A stretch of 64,000 nt of DNA from Carnegiea gigantea (lineage: Eukaryota > Streptophyta > Magnoliopsida > Caryophyllales > Cactaceae), in NCBI GenBank assembly GCA_029747015.1, contig JAKOGI010000055.1, positions 186,001-250,000 on the forward strand. The letters are read 5' to 3'. Below, piece after piece: positions 9,832 to 20,279 of this stretch. A program made the translations under genes and the position numbers. The notes below the pieces were generated by a model. That model was not told where the DNA came from, ran no database searches, and saw nothing but the letters and a program-made list of their open reading frames with translations. The stretch's first letter is position 1. Each line of letters begins with the position of its first letter.

Positions 9832-11048
9832 TTGGCCATGGACCGTGCATCTTGTGTGAAATAGGTCTTCCCTTTGGTCCTCGTTGTCTCCTTTATGGCT
9901 ATCAAGGCTCTCCTCAACACAAGTAACTCTCCTTCGTCCGCCTCCTCCACGACGTCCTCTATGAAATACACCTCCTTGTCCTCCTCCTCTTTTTCCTCCT
10001 TAGTCGCTTCCCATTCGGCCAAGGAGATGACTCTCCTATTTGGACATTCCAAGGCTATGTGGCCTAGACCTTGACACTTAAAACATCTTCTTGTGTTCAA
10101 GGTTGTGGGGTTTGGATGGTTTGGAAGGGTTAGGCTTTTTTGAGGAGCTTGGTTCTTTTGTGTGGTGGGAGGGGTTGGAACCGTGGGTTTAGAAGGTGGG
10201 AAAGAGCTCCCCTTGTTGAAAGGTTGGCTCTCGGGAAAGGTTTTGGGAAAGTCTCTTTTGAGGGGTTTGCCTTTCTTTTGTTGTTCAACCTTGTGGGCTA
10301 AAACACAAACCTCATCAAAGGTAGTATATTGTTGCAATTCTACCACATGAGCATATTTAGGATCTAACCCTCCCAAATACCTCACTATGGTTTGCTTTTC
10401 GGGCTCCCTCAAGTCACACTTGATCAACAACTTCTCAAACTCCCTAGTATACTCCTCAACACTCATGTTACCTTGGACAAGGTTGTGAAGTTGGGAGTAG
10501 TTATCTTGTAGGTAAGATGGGGGTAAGAAACGGGCTTTAAGTTTGGCTCTCAGTTTCTCCCACGTTCGAATCTTTCCTTTTCCTTACCTAGCTCTTTTGG
10601 CATATAAGTTAGACCACCAAAGAGAAGTATACTTACGGAGTCTAATGGCAACAAGCTTCACTTTCTTTTCCTCTGGGATCTCCTTGTAGTCAAAAATCCT
10701 CTCTACGGTTTGAAGCCACTCCAAGAACTCGTCGGGGTCAAGCTTCCCTTCAAACTCCGGGATCTCTACCTTGATGTCTCCATGGTGTGAGGTTGTTCTC
10801 CTTCCTCTCCTCATTCTTCCATAGGCCTCTTCTTCACTTGATGAGCTCAAGTGTGGGGCCTCTCTCACTTCTTGCTCAGAGTCGGAGGAGTTAGAAGATC
10901 GGGAACTCCTAACCTCCTTGCATTTTTGCTTCAAAGAATCTCCAAGTTGTCACCTCAAGTACTCATTTTGACCTTTGATCTCTTCATTTTGTAGCCTCAA
11001 GGCCTCATAATTCTTCATGAGGGTCTCAAACTTCTCCTCCAAGGTCAT
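9819..11048 (-). pseudogene. gag: Element D gag
   Basis: It starts at the ATG homologous to the gag start of G4 (60048). An N-terminal coiled-coil-like stretch is followed by a Ser-rich acidic linker, the gag domain ([53 protein letters not shown]) and the CCHC knuckle [14 protein letters not shown] near 10040-10082. Two nonsense changes, CGA to TGA near 10952 and CAA to TAA near 10583, break it by comparison with G4. The product would be the particle and RNA-binding protein. Confidence 0.85.
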
Positions 11049-11098
11049 ACTAGTAGCACTCATGTTGAAACTAGGTGGAACTTCACGGACTGGATGTG

Positions 11099-11302
11099 GC
11101 ACGGGCGTGCTCTCTGGTACGAGGTGACCGTGCTCAAGTTCTGGATGTGGGTGAAGTTGGGATGTGGCTGGGAAAGGAGTGGCACGGTCGTGCGCCTTGG
11201 CACGGGGTGACCGTGCTCAAGTGCTGGATGTGGGTGAAGTGGGAATGTGGCTGGGAAAGAGGTGTGACACGGTCGTGCTTCCTTGGCACGGGGTGGCCGT
11301 GC
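11099..11302 (-). repeat. Leader paired-inverted-repeat module, three copies
   Basis: Copies at 11099-11133, 11181-11216 and 11266-11302, spaced 82 and 85 bp, each with GCACGG-N5-CCGTGC plus GCACGGTCGTGC or a variant. They end about 50 bp upstream of gag. Confidence 0.85.
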
Positions 11303-11406
11303 TGAGGTTCTGGTCTGTGGGCACGGTTTTGGTGTTTTTGTGAGGGAAATGTGTTTGGGTGTTTGGAAGGGTGTTGGGCGGCAAGCTTAGGCCTAGGGAA
11401 GCCTTA

Positions 11407-11418
11407 GCTCTGATACCA
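11407..11418 (-). other. Primer binding site of element D
   Basis: Minus-strand TGGTATCAGAGC, next to the 5' LTR end. Confidence 0.9.
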
Positions 11419-11422
11419 AGTA

Positions 11423-12554
11423 TGATGTATCTCAAAGGGGAACAACCAAAGCAAACCAAATCAGAATGTAAGGAGAACAAACGGATTCAAGCTTCCTTTG
11501 TAAACACAAGCTCAAACTAGGATAGTTTTGTGAGTGGAACCGAATCTAGCACCTCACTTGGATACAGAAACATCACCAAGTTTAGTACTAGGGCCCTTAA
11601 CAACTCCTTGGATACAGAAACACCACCAAAGAGAGGTTAAGACTCTTGCTAGATCGCCACCCTACTCGGCCAAAGATAGAGATAAGCTAAAAGAGAGTTT
11701 TGAGAGTTCAAAGGAGCTAAGGCTCAACTTCATTCAAATGCATCAACTTCTGAACATACAACGCAGCAAGGGAGGTTTTATAATCCTCCTAAACACAAGC
11801 ATTCAGCTTACAAAGTCAAATTAGAAGCTAAACTAGGCTAAAACCCGAAAATCAAAACAACATCAAAAACGATTAGATTAAACCGTGGCTTGACAACACT
11901 TAATTGTTGATCTTGAGGCTGAGTTGCCGGCTTGGGATGCTTGCGAGGACATAATCAGCTTCAAGGCATTTAATCATGACCTTTGCAAGTGGATTAAACC
12001 TTGATAAGAGCAACAAACACCTCAAAAAGAACAAAATGCAGCTGGCTGTCTTTACCCGGATAAAAGGGATTTTTTTCCCTTAATTTGCTAGTTAATAGCT
12101 CCTTAGGTGTGTAATTTGGCTGAGGTTTTTTATAGCCACTTGATAATATTTTTAATGCACTTTCAAGCCATAAAAGTTTCAGTCCAAATAGAGGAGCTTT
12201 GGTCGTCCAAACAGACCCATTTCCAGAACAGGGCAGAACTGAAACAGTTTTGAGCACTTGACTTCAACAGCTGATTTTAGGTAGCAAATGACCTCCAAAT
12301 GACTTGCAATTGGTCTTATTGGAAAGAAAACATCTTAAACTTAAAGTTAGGCCTCCTGCATCCCAATCATATCCATTGGAAGGTCACGTAATAATGTGTA
12401 CAACACCGGGCTTATTCACGGGCTGAAAACAGGATGAAGGCTGAAAATGACTAAGGCAAACTAGGCATGTTTTTTTTGCACTTTAGCCATTAAATCTGAT
12501 TGTTTTGGGCCACCTTGAGGGTAGGTATTCATGGTCACGGATGGATCTCCATCA
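11423..12554 (-). repeat. 5' LTR of element D (1132 bp)
   Basis: Same ends as the 3' LTR, followed by the ATAAA target duplication. Confidence 0.92.
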
Positions 12555-12787
12555 ATAAAGCTCTTGAATGAGAAGTTCCCGAAATCCACATTTTGGAATG
12601 CAAAGTCGGGATCCTTTGAATAAGAATCCTTCTTCTAAGTGAAATAGTCCATAAGCATGTTTGGAGCACTTCTCATGGATTTCTTTGAAATCCTCATCAG
12701 ATTGGTACATTTCTTTCACAATTTCGAATCCAAGGACTTTTGTACTCAAGGTGGAGAGTAATAAGTACCTTCGGGAGAGTGCATCGA
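12555..12787 (-). pseudogene. pol: Element B pol: RNase H end and integrase N-terminus
   Basis: Open minus-strand segment DALSRRYLLLSTL...FLFKGSRLCIPKC...LLIQELY, which links RNase H to the integrase zinc region. It is bounded on the left by D (TSD ATAAA) and on the right by A1-I (TSD ATCGA). The frame joins cleanly with 16514 and 8216. Confidence 0.88.
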
Positions 12788-13930
12788 TGATGCATATTTC
12801 CATATGCATCATTTTTATTCAAGTCCAATTTCAAAGAAGAAAAGGGTCAAAGAAGATCATGCATGGAAATGTGCCTATTTGGTCTTCTTAAGTGAGTTCA
12901 AGACTCGCGACACTATGGAGAGGTCAAAAAGAGGTTAAGCTTTGCTAGAAATTTGGTGCCGAATTCATCCCTGCGGAACCCGATTTTTGTGACCACTTTT
13001 GGACAAGCTCACGTGGACCCACAACTTGAAGGCCCATGTGCTTTTGAAGTTTAAGATTTCAGCTTTCAAATAAGCCCAAGTTTGTTTAATTTGGACGTCA
13101 TTTGATTGGGCAAAATATCACTCAAAGATACGTTATGCTGATCCAATCCAGTCTGAGATAGGTGCATTGTTTGGGCCATAACTTTCAAACCGCTTATCCA
13201 AATTGAGCAAATGAGCCCATTCTGGGAAATAGACTTCCAGGGCTTTCTAACAAGCCCAAGAACGCGTGATTTGGCCGAGTATTCTGGAAGTTATGCTCTG
13301 TTGAAGGTGAGGCAGTTGCAAGGATTAATTCTGGGAATATGAAGAGTCTTCGGCTACATGTGATTGTGTGGCTGACATTGAGCACGTTTTAGATGCTTCT
13401 AGATTGGTGTAATCAGCTAAGAAATCCTAGAATATTCCTTGTAACCTCCCCCACCCCTTTTATGATGTGTCTTTCCATTTATCTTAGTCTTTTCATTTTC
13501 CTAGTTTTAATTGTTAGGAGTTATTTGAGTCCTTTTGTTGTCTTTTGCTGAGCCTATATAAAGGGGGGGCGTGTGAGCATTGTAGATCACATTTCTAAGG
13601 CATTTTCAAGAGTAATTCAAGCACCTTTGAGAGTGATTCTCATTTGTGTCCCAAAAATTCCTAGTTATATATCTTGAATTTGGCTAATTCAAGTGGTGTT
13701 CTAGGTTCTCCTTCTTTTCTTTGGAGTGATTCCTCAGAAGAGGGAAGGGAATTAGCCCAAGACCAAGGTGTGTGTGGCTCCGGAAGGATTATCTCATACT
13801 CAAAGTCTTGCACTATCCGTCTCTATCCTGTTTGGTGATATTCTTCATCTTTCGCATCTTTCTCTCTTTTCATTTTGCTTAATTTTGATTTGAGTTTGAT
13901 TTGGATCACTTTCCACCCACATATACATCA
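12788..13930 (+). repeat. 5' LTR, A1 subtype (1143 bp)
   Basis: Starts with the 24-bp palindrome TGATGCATAT-N4-ATATGCATCA and ends ATATACATCA. Very similar to 15372-16513. Confidence 0.93.
13555..13562 (+). promoter_or_regulatory. Putative TATA box, A1 LTR
   Basis: TATATAAA followed by a G run. The same box occurs at 16139, 22816, 27130, 40738 and 43952 in the other A1 LTRs. Confidence 0.7.
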
Positions 13931-13932
13931 AT

Positions 13933-13945
13933 TGGTATCAGAGCC
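13933..13945 (+). other. Primer binding site of A1-I
   Basis: TGGTATCAGAGCC two bases after the LTR end. Confidence 0.92.
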
Positions 13946-14032
13946 AAGGCTTTTAAAGTGACCCACATCACACCCAAATACATTAAAAAAAAAAAAAACC
14001 GTGAACATCCAGTGTCCACAGGCCAGAAAGTT

Positions 14033-14140
14033 CACACGGTGCCCCCGTGCCTAACAGCACGACCGTGCCACCCTACTTTTCTGCATTTCCTCAAGTCGAA
14101 GCCTAGCACGGTTCCCCAGTGCCCCATTGCACGACCGTGC
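14033..14140 (+). repeat. Leader paired-inverted-repeat module, two copies
   Basis: Copies at 14033-14070 and 14105-14140, spaced 72 bp, after an A-rich tract and about 80 bp before gag. Confidence 0.85.
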
Positions 14141-14218
14141 CCTCCCTCCTCTTCTCCAAAACAGCCTTTTCTGGCCTAAATACATAATCCACAAAGAACC
14201 CTTAAGCATTCATCCATC

Positions 14219-15013
14219 ATGATTTCTCTTGGGAACTTGAGAAAAGAGATTGCTTTGATTGAAAAGGAGATGGTCATCCTTGAAACCCCAAAGTTTCGTG
14301 GCCAAAAAGAAGATTTCCCTTACTGGATTTCCAAAGTGGATCAAGTCTTCACTCGCTACAATATTGACGAGCAAGAGAAGTTTAAGATGGTTATCAAGAA
14401 GCTCCGAGGCCATGCGCTTGAATGGTGGGAAAAGTACAAGTATAAGAGGAAGAAGAGAGGAAAAAGTAAGATCAAAACATGGGACAAGTTGAGAGGAAAA
14501 TTAATCGATACTTTCGCTCCAACCTCTTACTTACACAACCATCCTTTACTTTCCTTTGAGGTAAACAACTTTGATTCCTCTTCTAAAAACCTCTCTTTCA
14601 ACAAGGGAAGCTCAATTCCATCCCCTCAACCCACATTTTTAGCCCCTTTCACTCCACAAAAGAAGCAAACTCCACAAACAAGCCAAGCCCTTGCAGATCG
14701 ACCTAACCCCGACCCTTTGAACCTTAGGAGGTGTTCTAAGTGTCAAGACTTTAGTCACACACCTACGGGCTGCCCCAACAAGGAATTCATCACCATCGCC
14801 GAATGGGAAGTAGCCATGGAGGAAGAAAAGGGGGAGAACGATCAGGAGGAAAGCCTTGAAGAAGAAATTGAACTCAAGGTTGAAAAAGAAGAAATACTTC
14901 ACTTAGAGAAGGTTTCTCAAAGCCAAACGAAATTGAAGAAGAGCATGCAAATATTCATTTCAATCCAAAGGAGCAAGACCATATCCTATCCTTTCCCAAC
15001 AAAATCACATTAA
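14219..15013 (+). CDS. gag: Type I gag with CCHC knuckle
   Basis: Intact 264-codon ORF from the first ATG after the leader repeats (MISLGNL). The gag domain is at residues ~20-115 (PKFRGQKEDFPYWISKV, ALEWWEKY), followed by a Pro/Gln-rich linker. A CCHC knuckle, CSKCQDFSHTPTGC, is at residues ~174-187, and a long Glu-rich coiled-coil-like stretch runs to about residue 245. Type I copies at 1012 and 38087 share the N-terminal domain but lack this knuckle. The product is probably a particle and RNA-binding protein; no protease follows. Confidence 0.82.
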   Translation: MISLGNLRKEIALIEKEMVILETPKFRGQKEDFPYWISKVDQVFTRYNIDEQEKFKMVIKKLRGHALEWWEKYKYKRKKRGKSKIKTWDKLRGKLIDTFAPTSYLHNHPLLSFEVNNFDSSSKNLSFNKGSSIPSPQPTFLAPFTPQKKQTPQTSQALADRPNPDPLNLRRCSKCQDFSHTPTGCPNKEFITIAEWEVAMEEEKGENDQEESLEEEIELKVEKEEILHLEKVSQSQTKLKKSMQIFISIQRSKTISYPFPTKSH

Positions 15014-15417
15014 CCCCCATTCAACCTTCCCAAATCCTCAAACCACATAAAGCCTCACAAAATGATCTATTACTCACCTCTCTTTCCCCAACCGAATCTC
15101 ACCTTAGTTTTCACCCTTCCCACACCCACTTTTACCAAACCTCTGTGCATATTGCTTTTCAAGTGCTGCCTTTTGACCTTATTCCATCTCCCAAACCCAA
15201 AGACAGTCCTCACTTGGATGTCTTTCTCATCCCCCTCCTCCATGCCACCCTACAAATGATGCCCTTTGGCCACTTCCTACAAGAGCTCCCATTTCATAAG
15301 CATGCCTCCCTTCATGAGAAGCTTGCCAATCCTTTGAGTTTGAGGACAAACTCAAAAAAACCCGGGGAGTATGATGCATATTTCCATATGCATCATTTTT
15401 ATTCAAGTCCAATTTAA
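15014..15417 (+). pseudogene. Remnant of the downstream ORF and C-terminal tail
   Basis: A stop at 15011-15013 is followed by overlapping short frames. The one at 15145-15417 ends with NPLSLRTNSKKPGEYDAYFHMHHF, the A-family tail that crosses the polypurine tract (15361-15371) and stops 45 bases inside the LTR. Whether gag and tail were once one frame, as at 1012-2151, cannot be settled here. Confidence 0.6.
15361..15371 (+). other. Polypurine tract of A1-I
   Basis: CCCGGGGAGTA directly before the 3' LTR. Confidence 0.85.
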
Positions 15418-16513
15418 AAGAAGAAAAGGGTCAAAGAAGATCATGCATGGAAATGTGCCTATTTGGTCTTCTTAAGTGAGTTCAAAGACTCGCGACACTA
15501 TGGAGAGGTCAAAAAGGGGTTAAGCTTTGCTAGAAATTTGGTGCCGAATTCATCCCTGCGGAACCCGATTTTTGTGACCACTTTTGGACAAGCTCAAGTG
15601 GACCCACAACTTGAGGGCCCATGTGTTTTTGAAGCTTAAGATTTCATCTTTCAAATAAGCCCAAGTTTGTTTAATTTGGACATCATTTGATTGGGCAAAA
15701 TATCACTCAAAGATACGTTGTGCTGATCCAGTCCAGTCTGAGATAGGTGCATCGTTTGGGCCATAACTTTCAAACCGCTTATCCAAATTGAGCAAATGAG
15801 CCCATTCTGGAAAATAGACTTCCAGGCTTTCTAACAAGCCCAAGAACGCGTGATTTGGCCGAGTATTCTGGAAGTTATGCTCTGTTGAAGTTGAGGCAGC
15901 TGCAAGGATTAATTCTAGGAATATGAAGAGTCTTCGGTTACATGTGATTGTGTGGCTGACATTGTGCACGTTTTGGAGCCTTCTAGATTGGTGTAATCAG
16001 CTAAGAAATCCTAGAATATTCCTTGTAACCTCCTCCACCCCTTTTATGATGTGTCTATCCATTTATCTTAGTCTTTTCATTTTACTAGTTTTAATTGTTA
16101 GGAGTTATTTGAGTCTTTTTGTTGTCTTTTGCTGAGCCTATATAAAGGGGGGCGTGTGAGCATTGTAGATCAGATTTCTAAGGCATTTTGAAGAGTAATT
16201 CAAGCACCTTTGAGAGTGATTCTCATTTGTGTCCCAAAAATTCCTAGTTCTATATCTTGAATTTGGCTAATTCAAGTGGTGTTCTAGTTTCTCCTTCTTT
16301 TCTTTGGAGTGATTCCTCAGAAGAGTGAAGGGAATTAGCCCAAGACCAAGGTGTGAGTGGCTCCGGAAGGATTATCTCATACATAAAGTTTTGCACTATC
16401 CATCTCTATCCTGTTTGGTGATATTCTTCATCTTTCGCATCTTTCTCTCTTTTCATTTTGCTTAAGTTTGATTTGAGTTTGATTTGGATCACTTTCCACC
16501 CACATATACATTA
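15372..16513 (+). repeat. 3' LTR, A1 subtype (1142 bp)
   Basis: Matches 12788-13930; TATA box at 16139-16146; followed by the ATCGA duplication. Confidence 0.93.
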
Positions 16514-17283
16514 ATCGACTCCTTTGTTTAGCTTGCCGGCCTTATGTTGAATGATGAAGTGGAATGACTGGAGGTATTCAATCCACTTAGCATGCCTTGG
16601 GTTGAGCTTGTGTTGTCCTTGAATGTACTTCAAGGCCTCATGGTTGGAATGTAGGATAAACTCTCCTCCTACTAGATAGTGGCGCCAATACTCCAATGCC
16701 CGGATGATAGCATAAAACTCCTTGTCATATATGGAGTATTTCCTCTTGGCTTCATTTAGCTTGTCACTAAAGAAAGCTATAGGCCTCTTCTCTTGGGATA
16801 AAACGGCACCAATCCCAACTCTGGAAGCATCACACTCCACTTCGAAGATCTTGGAAAAATTGGGCCAGGCTAGAACAGGTGCGCTTGTGAGCCTCCTCTT
16901 GATCTCTTCAAAGGCAATTTGTGCTTGGTCGGTCCATACAAAGTCCTTGCTTTTTAGTACCTCGGTCATAGGAGCAACTATGGTGCTAAAGTCTCATACA
17001 AATCTTCTATAAAATGATGCTAGGCCATGAAAGCTCCTTACTTGGTGAATAGAGGTAGGCACCGGCCACTCTTAAATTGCTTTGATTTTGCTCTCATTGA
17101 CGTGAATGCCTTGGGCCGAGACAACATAGCCCAGAAATATGACTTGGGGAGTGAAAAAGTGGCACTTCTCAAGATTCCCATAAAGTTTCTCTTGAGATAG
17201 AATATTCAAGACTTGATGTAGATGATGGCATGTTCTTCTTCACTTTTGCTATATATCAAAATGTCGTCAAAGTAGACAACAAC
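16514..17283 (-). pseudogene. pol: Element B pol: end of RT and RNase H
   Basis: YFDD lies at 17274-17263 on the minus strand, just past a premature TGA at about 17286. The RT connection follows with frameshifts, then the RNase H region: [13 protein letters not shown] [30 protein letters not shown] and HSNHEALKYIQGQHKL. The last codons continue across A1-I into 12787. The frame is open from 16969 to the insertion. Confidence 0.82.
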
Positions 17284-18381
17284 TCATGTGCCAATGAGGG
17301 GCTTTAGAACTTGGTTCATAAGCCTCATGAAAGTGCTTAAAGCATTAGTCAAACCGAATGGCATGACAAGCCACTCATATAAGCCTCCCTTGGTTTTAAA
17401 GGCGATCTTCCATTCATCCCCTTCAAATATACGTATTTGATAATAGCCACTTCTAAAATCAATCTTAGAAAAGATAGTGGCTCCATGAAGTTCATCTAGT
17501 AAGTCCACCAATCTTGGGATAGGATAGTGGCATTTGATGGTAATCTTGCTGATGGCTCGACTATCCACACACATTCTCATTCTCCCATCCTTTTTTCGCA
17601 CAAGTAAGGTCGGGACAGCACAAGGACTTAGGCTCTCTCTAATCAATCCCTTAGACAAAAGATCATCCACTTGTCTTTGGATCTCTTGGGTCCCTTCAGG
17701 GGTCATTCGGTATGCCGGCTTATTAGGAAGAGTAGAGCTAGGGATGAGGTCTATTTTATGTTGGATGGATCTTTGTGGGGGAAGGCCATGGGGAATTTCT
17801 TGTGGGAAGACGTGTTGAAAGGTTTGGAGGAGTGGGGAGAGTAAGGGGTGAGCATGGGTAGTAGGTTCCGACTCAGTTTGCAACAAGATCAAGTCCTTAA
17901 AGGGTTCATATTTATGATGTTGGGACTTGAGGAGGGTGGTGAGAAAGACATCCATGTGAGGGTTGTCTTTGGGTTTAAGGGAGTGGGTGGCTTTGAGAGG
18001 GGTCATGGTGATCTTCTTGTGGTCTTTATGGAAGGTGTAAGCGTTCAACCAGCCATCATGGATGACACTTCTATCAAAGAGCCATGGTCTACCCAAAAGG
18101 ATGTGACAAGCATCCATGGGCACTATGTCACACCAAATTTCATCTCTATAGTTTTTGCAAATGGAAAGAGGGATGAGGCAACGGGAAGATATTTGCATGC
18201 CCTTATCTTGATTAAGCCATTGGATGGTGTAGGGCTTGGGATGAGCTGTGGCTTTGAGCTTGAGTTTATCCACCATGGTCTTGGAGGCGACGTTGGCATA
18301 ACTTCCATCGTCAGTGATGAGTGAACAAACCTTCCCTTCAACAGTGCACCTTGTGTGAAAAATAGCCTCTCTTTGCTCCAA
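17284..18381 (-). pseudogene. pol: Element B pol: protease and RT N-terminal half
   Basis: 365-codon open frame. The protease region reads ITDDGSYANVASKTM, where the family has [11 protein letters not shown], so one active-site Gly is Asp and the Cys is Tyr. RT follows with [50 protein letters not shown] and [14 protein letters not shown]. It ends at a TGA one residue group before YFDD. The altered protease motif and the stop make this copy inactive. Confidence 0.85.
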
Positions 18382-18419
18382 ATTGCCTTAGGTAGCAAAG
18401 CCACTTAAGGCTCTCCTAA

Positions 18420-19493
18420 TCACCAACAATTCTCCTTCGTCAGGGCCTTCTTCAACTTCTTTAACATTTCATGTGGCTCCTCAAATGAAGCTTGATACTC
18501 AGCAAGGGACATTATTCTTTTGTTAGGACATTCAGATGCAATATGTCCTAAGCCTTGGCATCGAAAGCACCGGATTTTGTCTTTTGGTTTCGAGGGAAAT
18601 TTTATGGAGGGTATAGGGGTGGTAGGAGGGGTGTTTTTGGGTTGTGAGGGGGTTTGAGGTTTTGGAGGGATGTAAGGGGGTTTTTGAGAGGTGAAAGGAG
18701 GAGGAGTGGGTTTAAATACGGCTCCCTTACCTTTACCCTTCTTTTGTTGTTCCACTTTACAGGCTAGAGAGCTCAAATCATCTAGTGAAGTGTAGGGGTG
18801 TAATTCGATCACATGAGCAATGGACTCGTCCAAGCCACTTAAGTATCTTACCATAGTTTGGGCATCATCCTCCCTTAGGTCACACTTGAGTAGGAGTTGT
18901 CCAAACTCCCTAGGGTCTTCCTCCACACTTTTAAACCCTTGCTTCAAGTGATGGAGTTTATAATAGTTGTCTTGGATGTAGTGTGAGGGAAGAAATTTGG
19001 ATTTGAGCTTGTCTTTCATCTTAGCCCATGTTCTTATTTTCCCTTTCTCGTTTCTTGCTCTTTTTGCCACAAGATTAGCCCACCAAATGGATGCATATTT
19101 ACGAAGTTTGAGGGCTACAAGCTTTACCTTCTTATCCTCGGCAATGTCTTTGTACTCAAAGACTCTTTCTACAGTTTGAAGCCAATCTAGGAAATGGCCC
19201 GGGTCTAATTGGCCTTCAAATTCTGGAATGTCAACTCGAAAATCTCCAAGGCTACCTCCATGCTTTCGTTGATTTCTTCTGGGAGTATCCTCCTCACTTG
19301 AGTTGGCATGATAGCTCTTTTCTTCTCTTTCGTATTCATCCGAGTCAATACGAATGCGTGAGTGGGAAGGGCTTCGATTCCATCTCCTCTTTTCCTCCAA
19401 GAGTTGGCCAAGTTGAGTTCTAAGATACTTCACTTGGACTTCCAACTCTGCTACTTGTTCGTTCATTTGCTCTTGGGAACGGCTAGAAGACAT
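18420..19493 (-). pseudogene. gag: Element B gag
   Basis: The start chosen is the MSSSRSQEQ methionine, homologous to the gag starts of the A2-II and H copies; the frame is also open upstream into the leader. A coiled-coil-like stretch (VKYLRTQLGQLLEEKRRW) leads to the gag domain (RVDIPEFEGQLDPGHFLDWLQTVERVFEY, SIWWANLVAKRAR), SVEEDPREFGQLLLKCDL, a Pro-rich linker and the knuckle [14 protein letters not shown]. The C-terminus is frameshifted relative to the protease ORF. Confidence 0.85.
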
Positions 19494-19545
19494 TTTTGCA
19501 AGGTGTTTAGAGTAGAAGAAAGGCTGTTTCAGGAAAAAATGGGGT

Positions 19546-19653
19546 CGCACGGTCAGGTGGGTAGGCACGGGGTGGCCGTGTTTGAGTGCTGGTACACAAA
19601 AGGCTGGAAAAGGCTGAGGCACAGTCGTGCTGTACCGCACGGGGTGGCCGTGC
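19546..19653 (-). repeat. Leader paired-inverted-repeat module, two copies
   Basis: Copies at 19546-19580 (decayed) and 19619-19653, spaced 73 bp, upstream of B gag. Confidence 0.8.
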
Positions 19654-19772
19654 CAAGGTTCTGCCCGTCGGAAATGCAGGTTTTACACGGTTTGGCTGAT
19701 TGTGGATTGTTTTGTGTTTTTGGTTAGGGAATGTGTTTGGGATAAAAAAAAACTTGGTCAAAGGGCAACCTT

Positions 19773-19785
19773 GGCTCTGACACCA
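19773..19785 (-). other. Primer binding site of element B (variant)
   Basis: Minus-strand TGGTGTCAGAGCC, one base different from the TGGTATCAGAGCC of the other elements. Confidence 0.85.
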
Positions 19786-19787
19786 AA

Positions 19788-20279
19788 TGATGTATATAGG
19801 AGCACCCAAATGACCAAGCAAGGCTAGGTTTGTGTTTTTGTATTTGCGAAAACAAGGAAAGGATAGGATAGTTCAAGAACTCGACAAAAGATAATCCAAA
19901 TCGAGCCACTCAAGCCAAGGACTTGGGCAATCCCTTAACTCAACTAGGATACAGGAGTTAACCACCACCTAATTGAGAAAGAGGGACCTAGTACACCACT
20001 TGAGAATGCCACAACTCAAGATATAGAACTAGGTTTTAGAAAAGAAGTGAATGAACACTCAATGCTTGAACTTACTTTTGTATTTCTTCAATTGGATGAT
20101 GCAAAACAACTTGGTGCTAGGCCTTTATATAGAGTAGGCCGTGTACATGAAAAGATACAACCTTTCGAATGAAAATGCATGAGAGAAAAGCAAGCAAATA
20201 CATGTAACTAGCTGCACACAGTTTTGGTGTGAAGAGGTGTGTCTCTTGGAGTGTCTTGAGTGAAATGCACCTTAGCAGC
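19788..20279 (-). repeat. 5' LTR of element B, left part
   Basis: Matches 6001-6492. It is interrupted by the A2-II array; GCAGC at 20275-20279 is the target duplication. Confidence 0.92.

Larger units (their letters stand above)
8217..12554 (-). mobile_element. Element D: internally deleted G-like element nested in B integrase
   Basis: LTRs 8217-9349 and 11423-12554 flank a ~2.1 kb internal region. TSD is ATAAA (8212-8216 and 12555-12559), and the B pol frame is collinear across it. Only gag, protease and the pol tail remain. RT, RNase H and integrase are gone in one step (SHHEFK joined to NLRANS near 9400). LTRs and gag resemble G4, so this is probably a deletion derivative of that lineage. 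Confidence 0.92.
12788..16513 (+). mobile_element. A1-I: complete non-autonomous A-family element, gag only
   Basis: LTRs 12788-13930 and 15372-16513, PBS, leader repeats, gag, tail and PPT. TSD is ATCGA (12783-12787 and 16514-16518) in the B RNase H region. The last bases of the 3' LTR read ACATTA instead of ACATCA. No RT or integrase is present. Confidence 0.92.
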
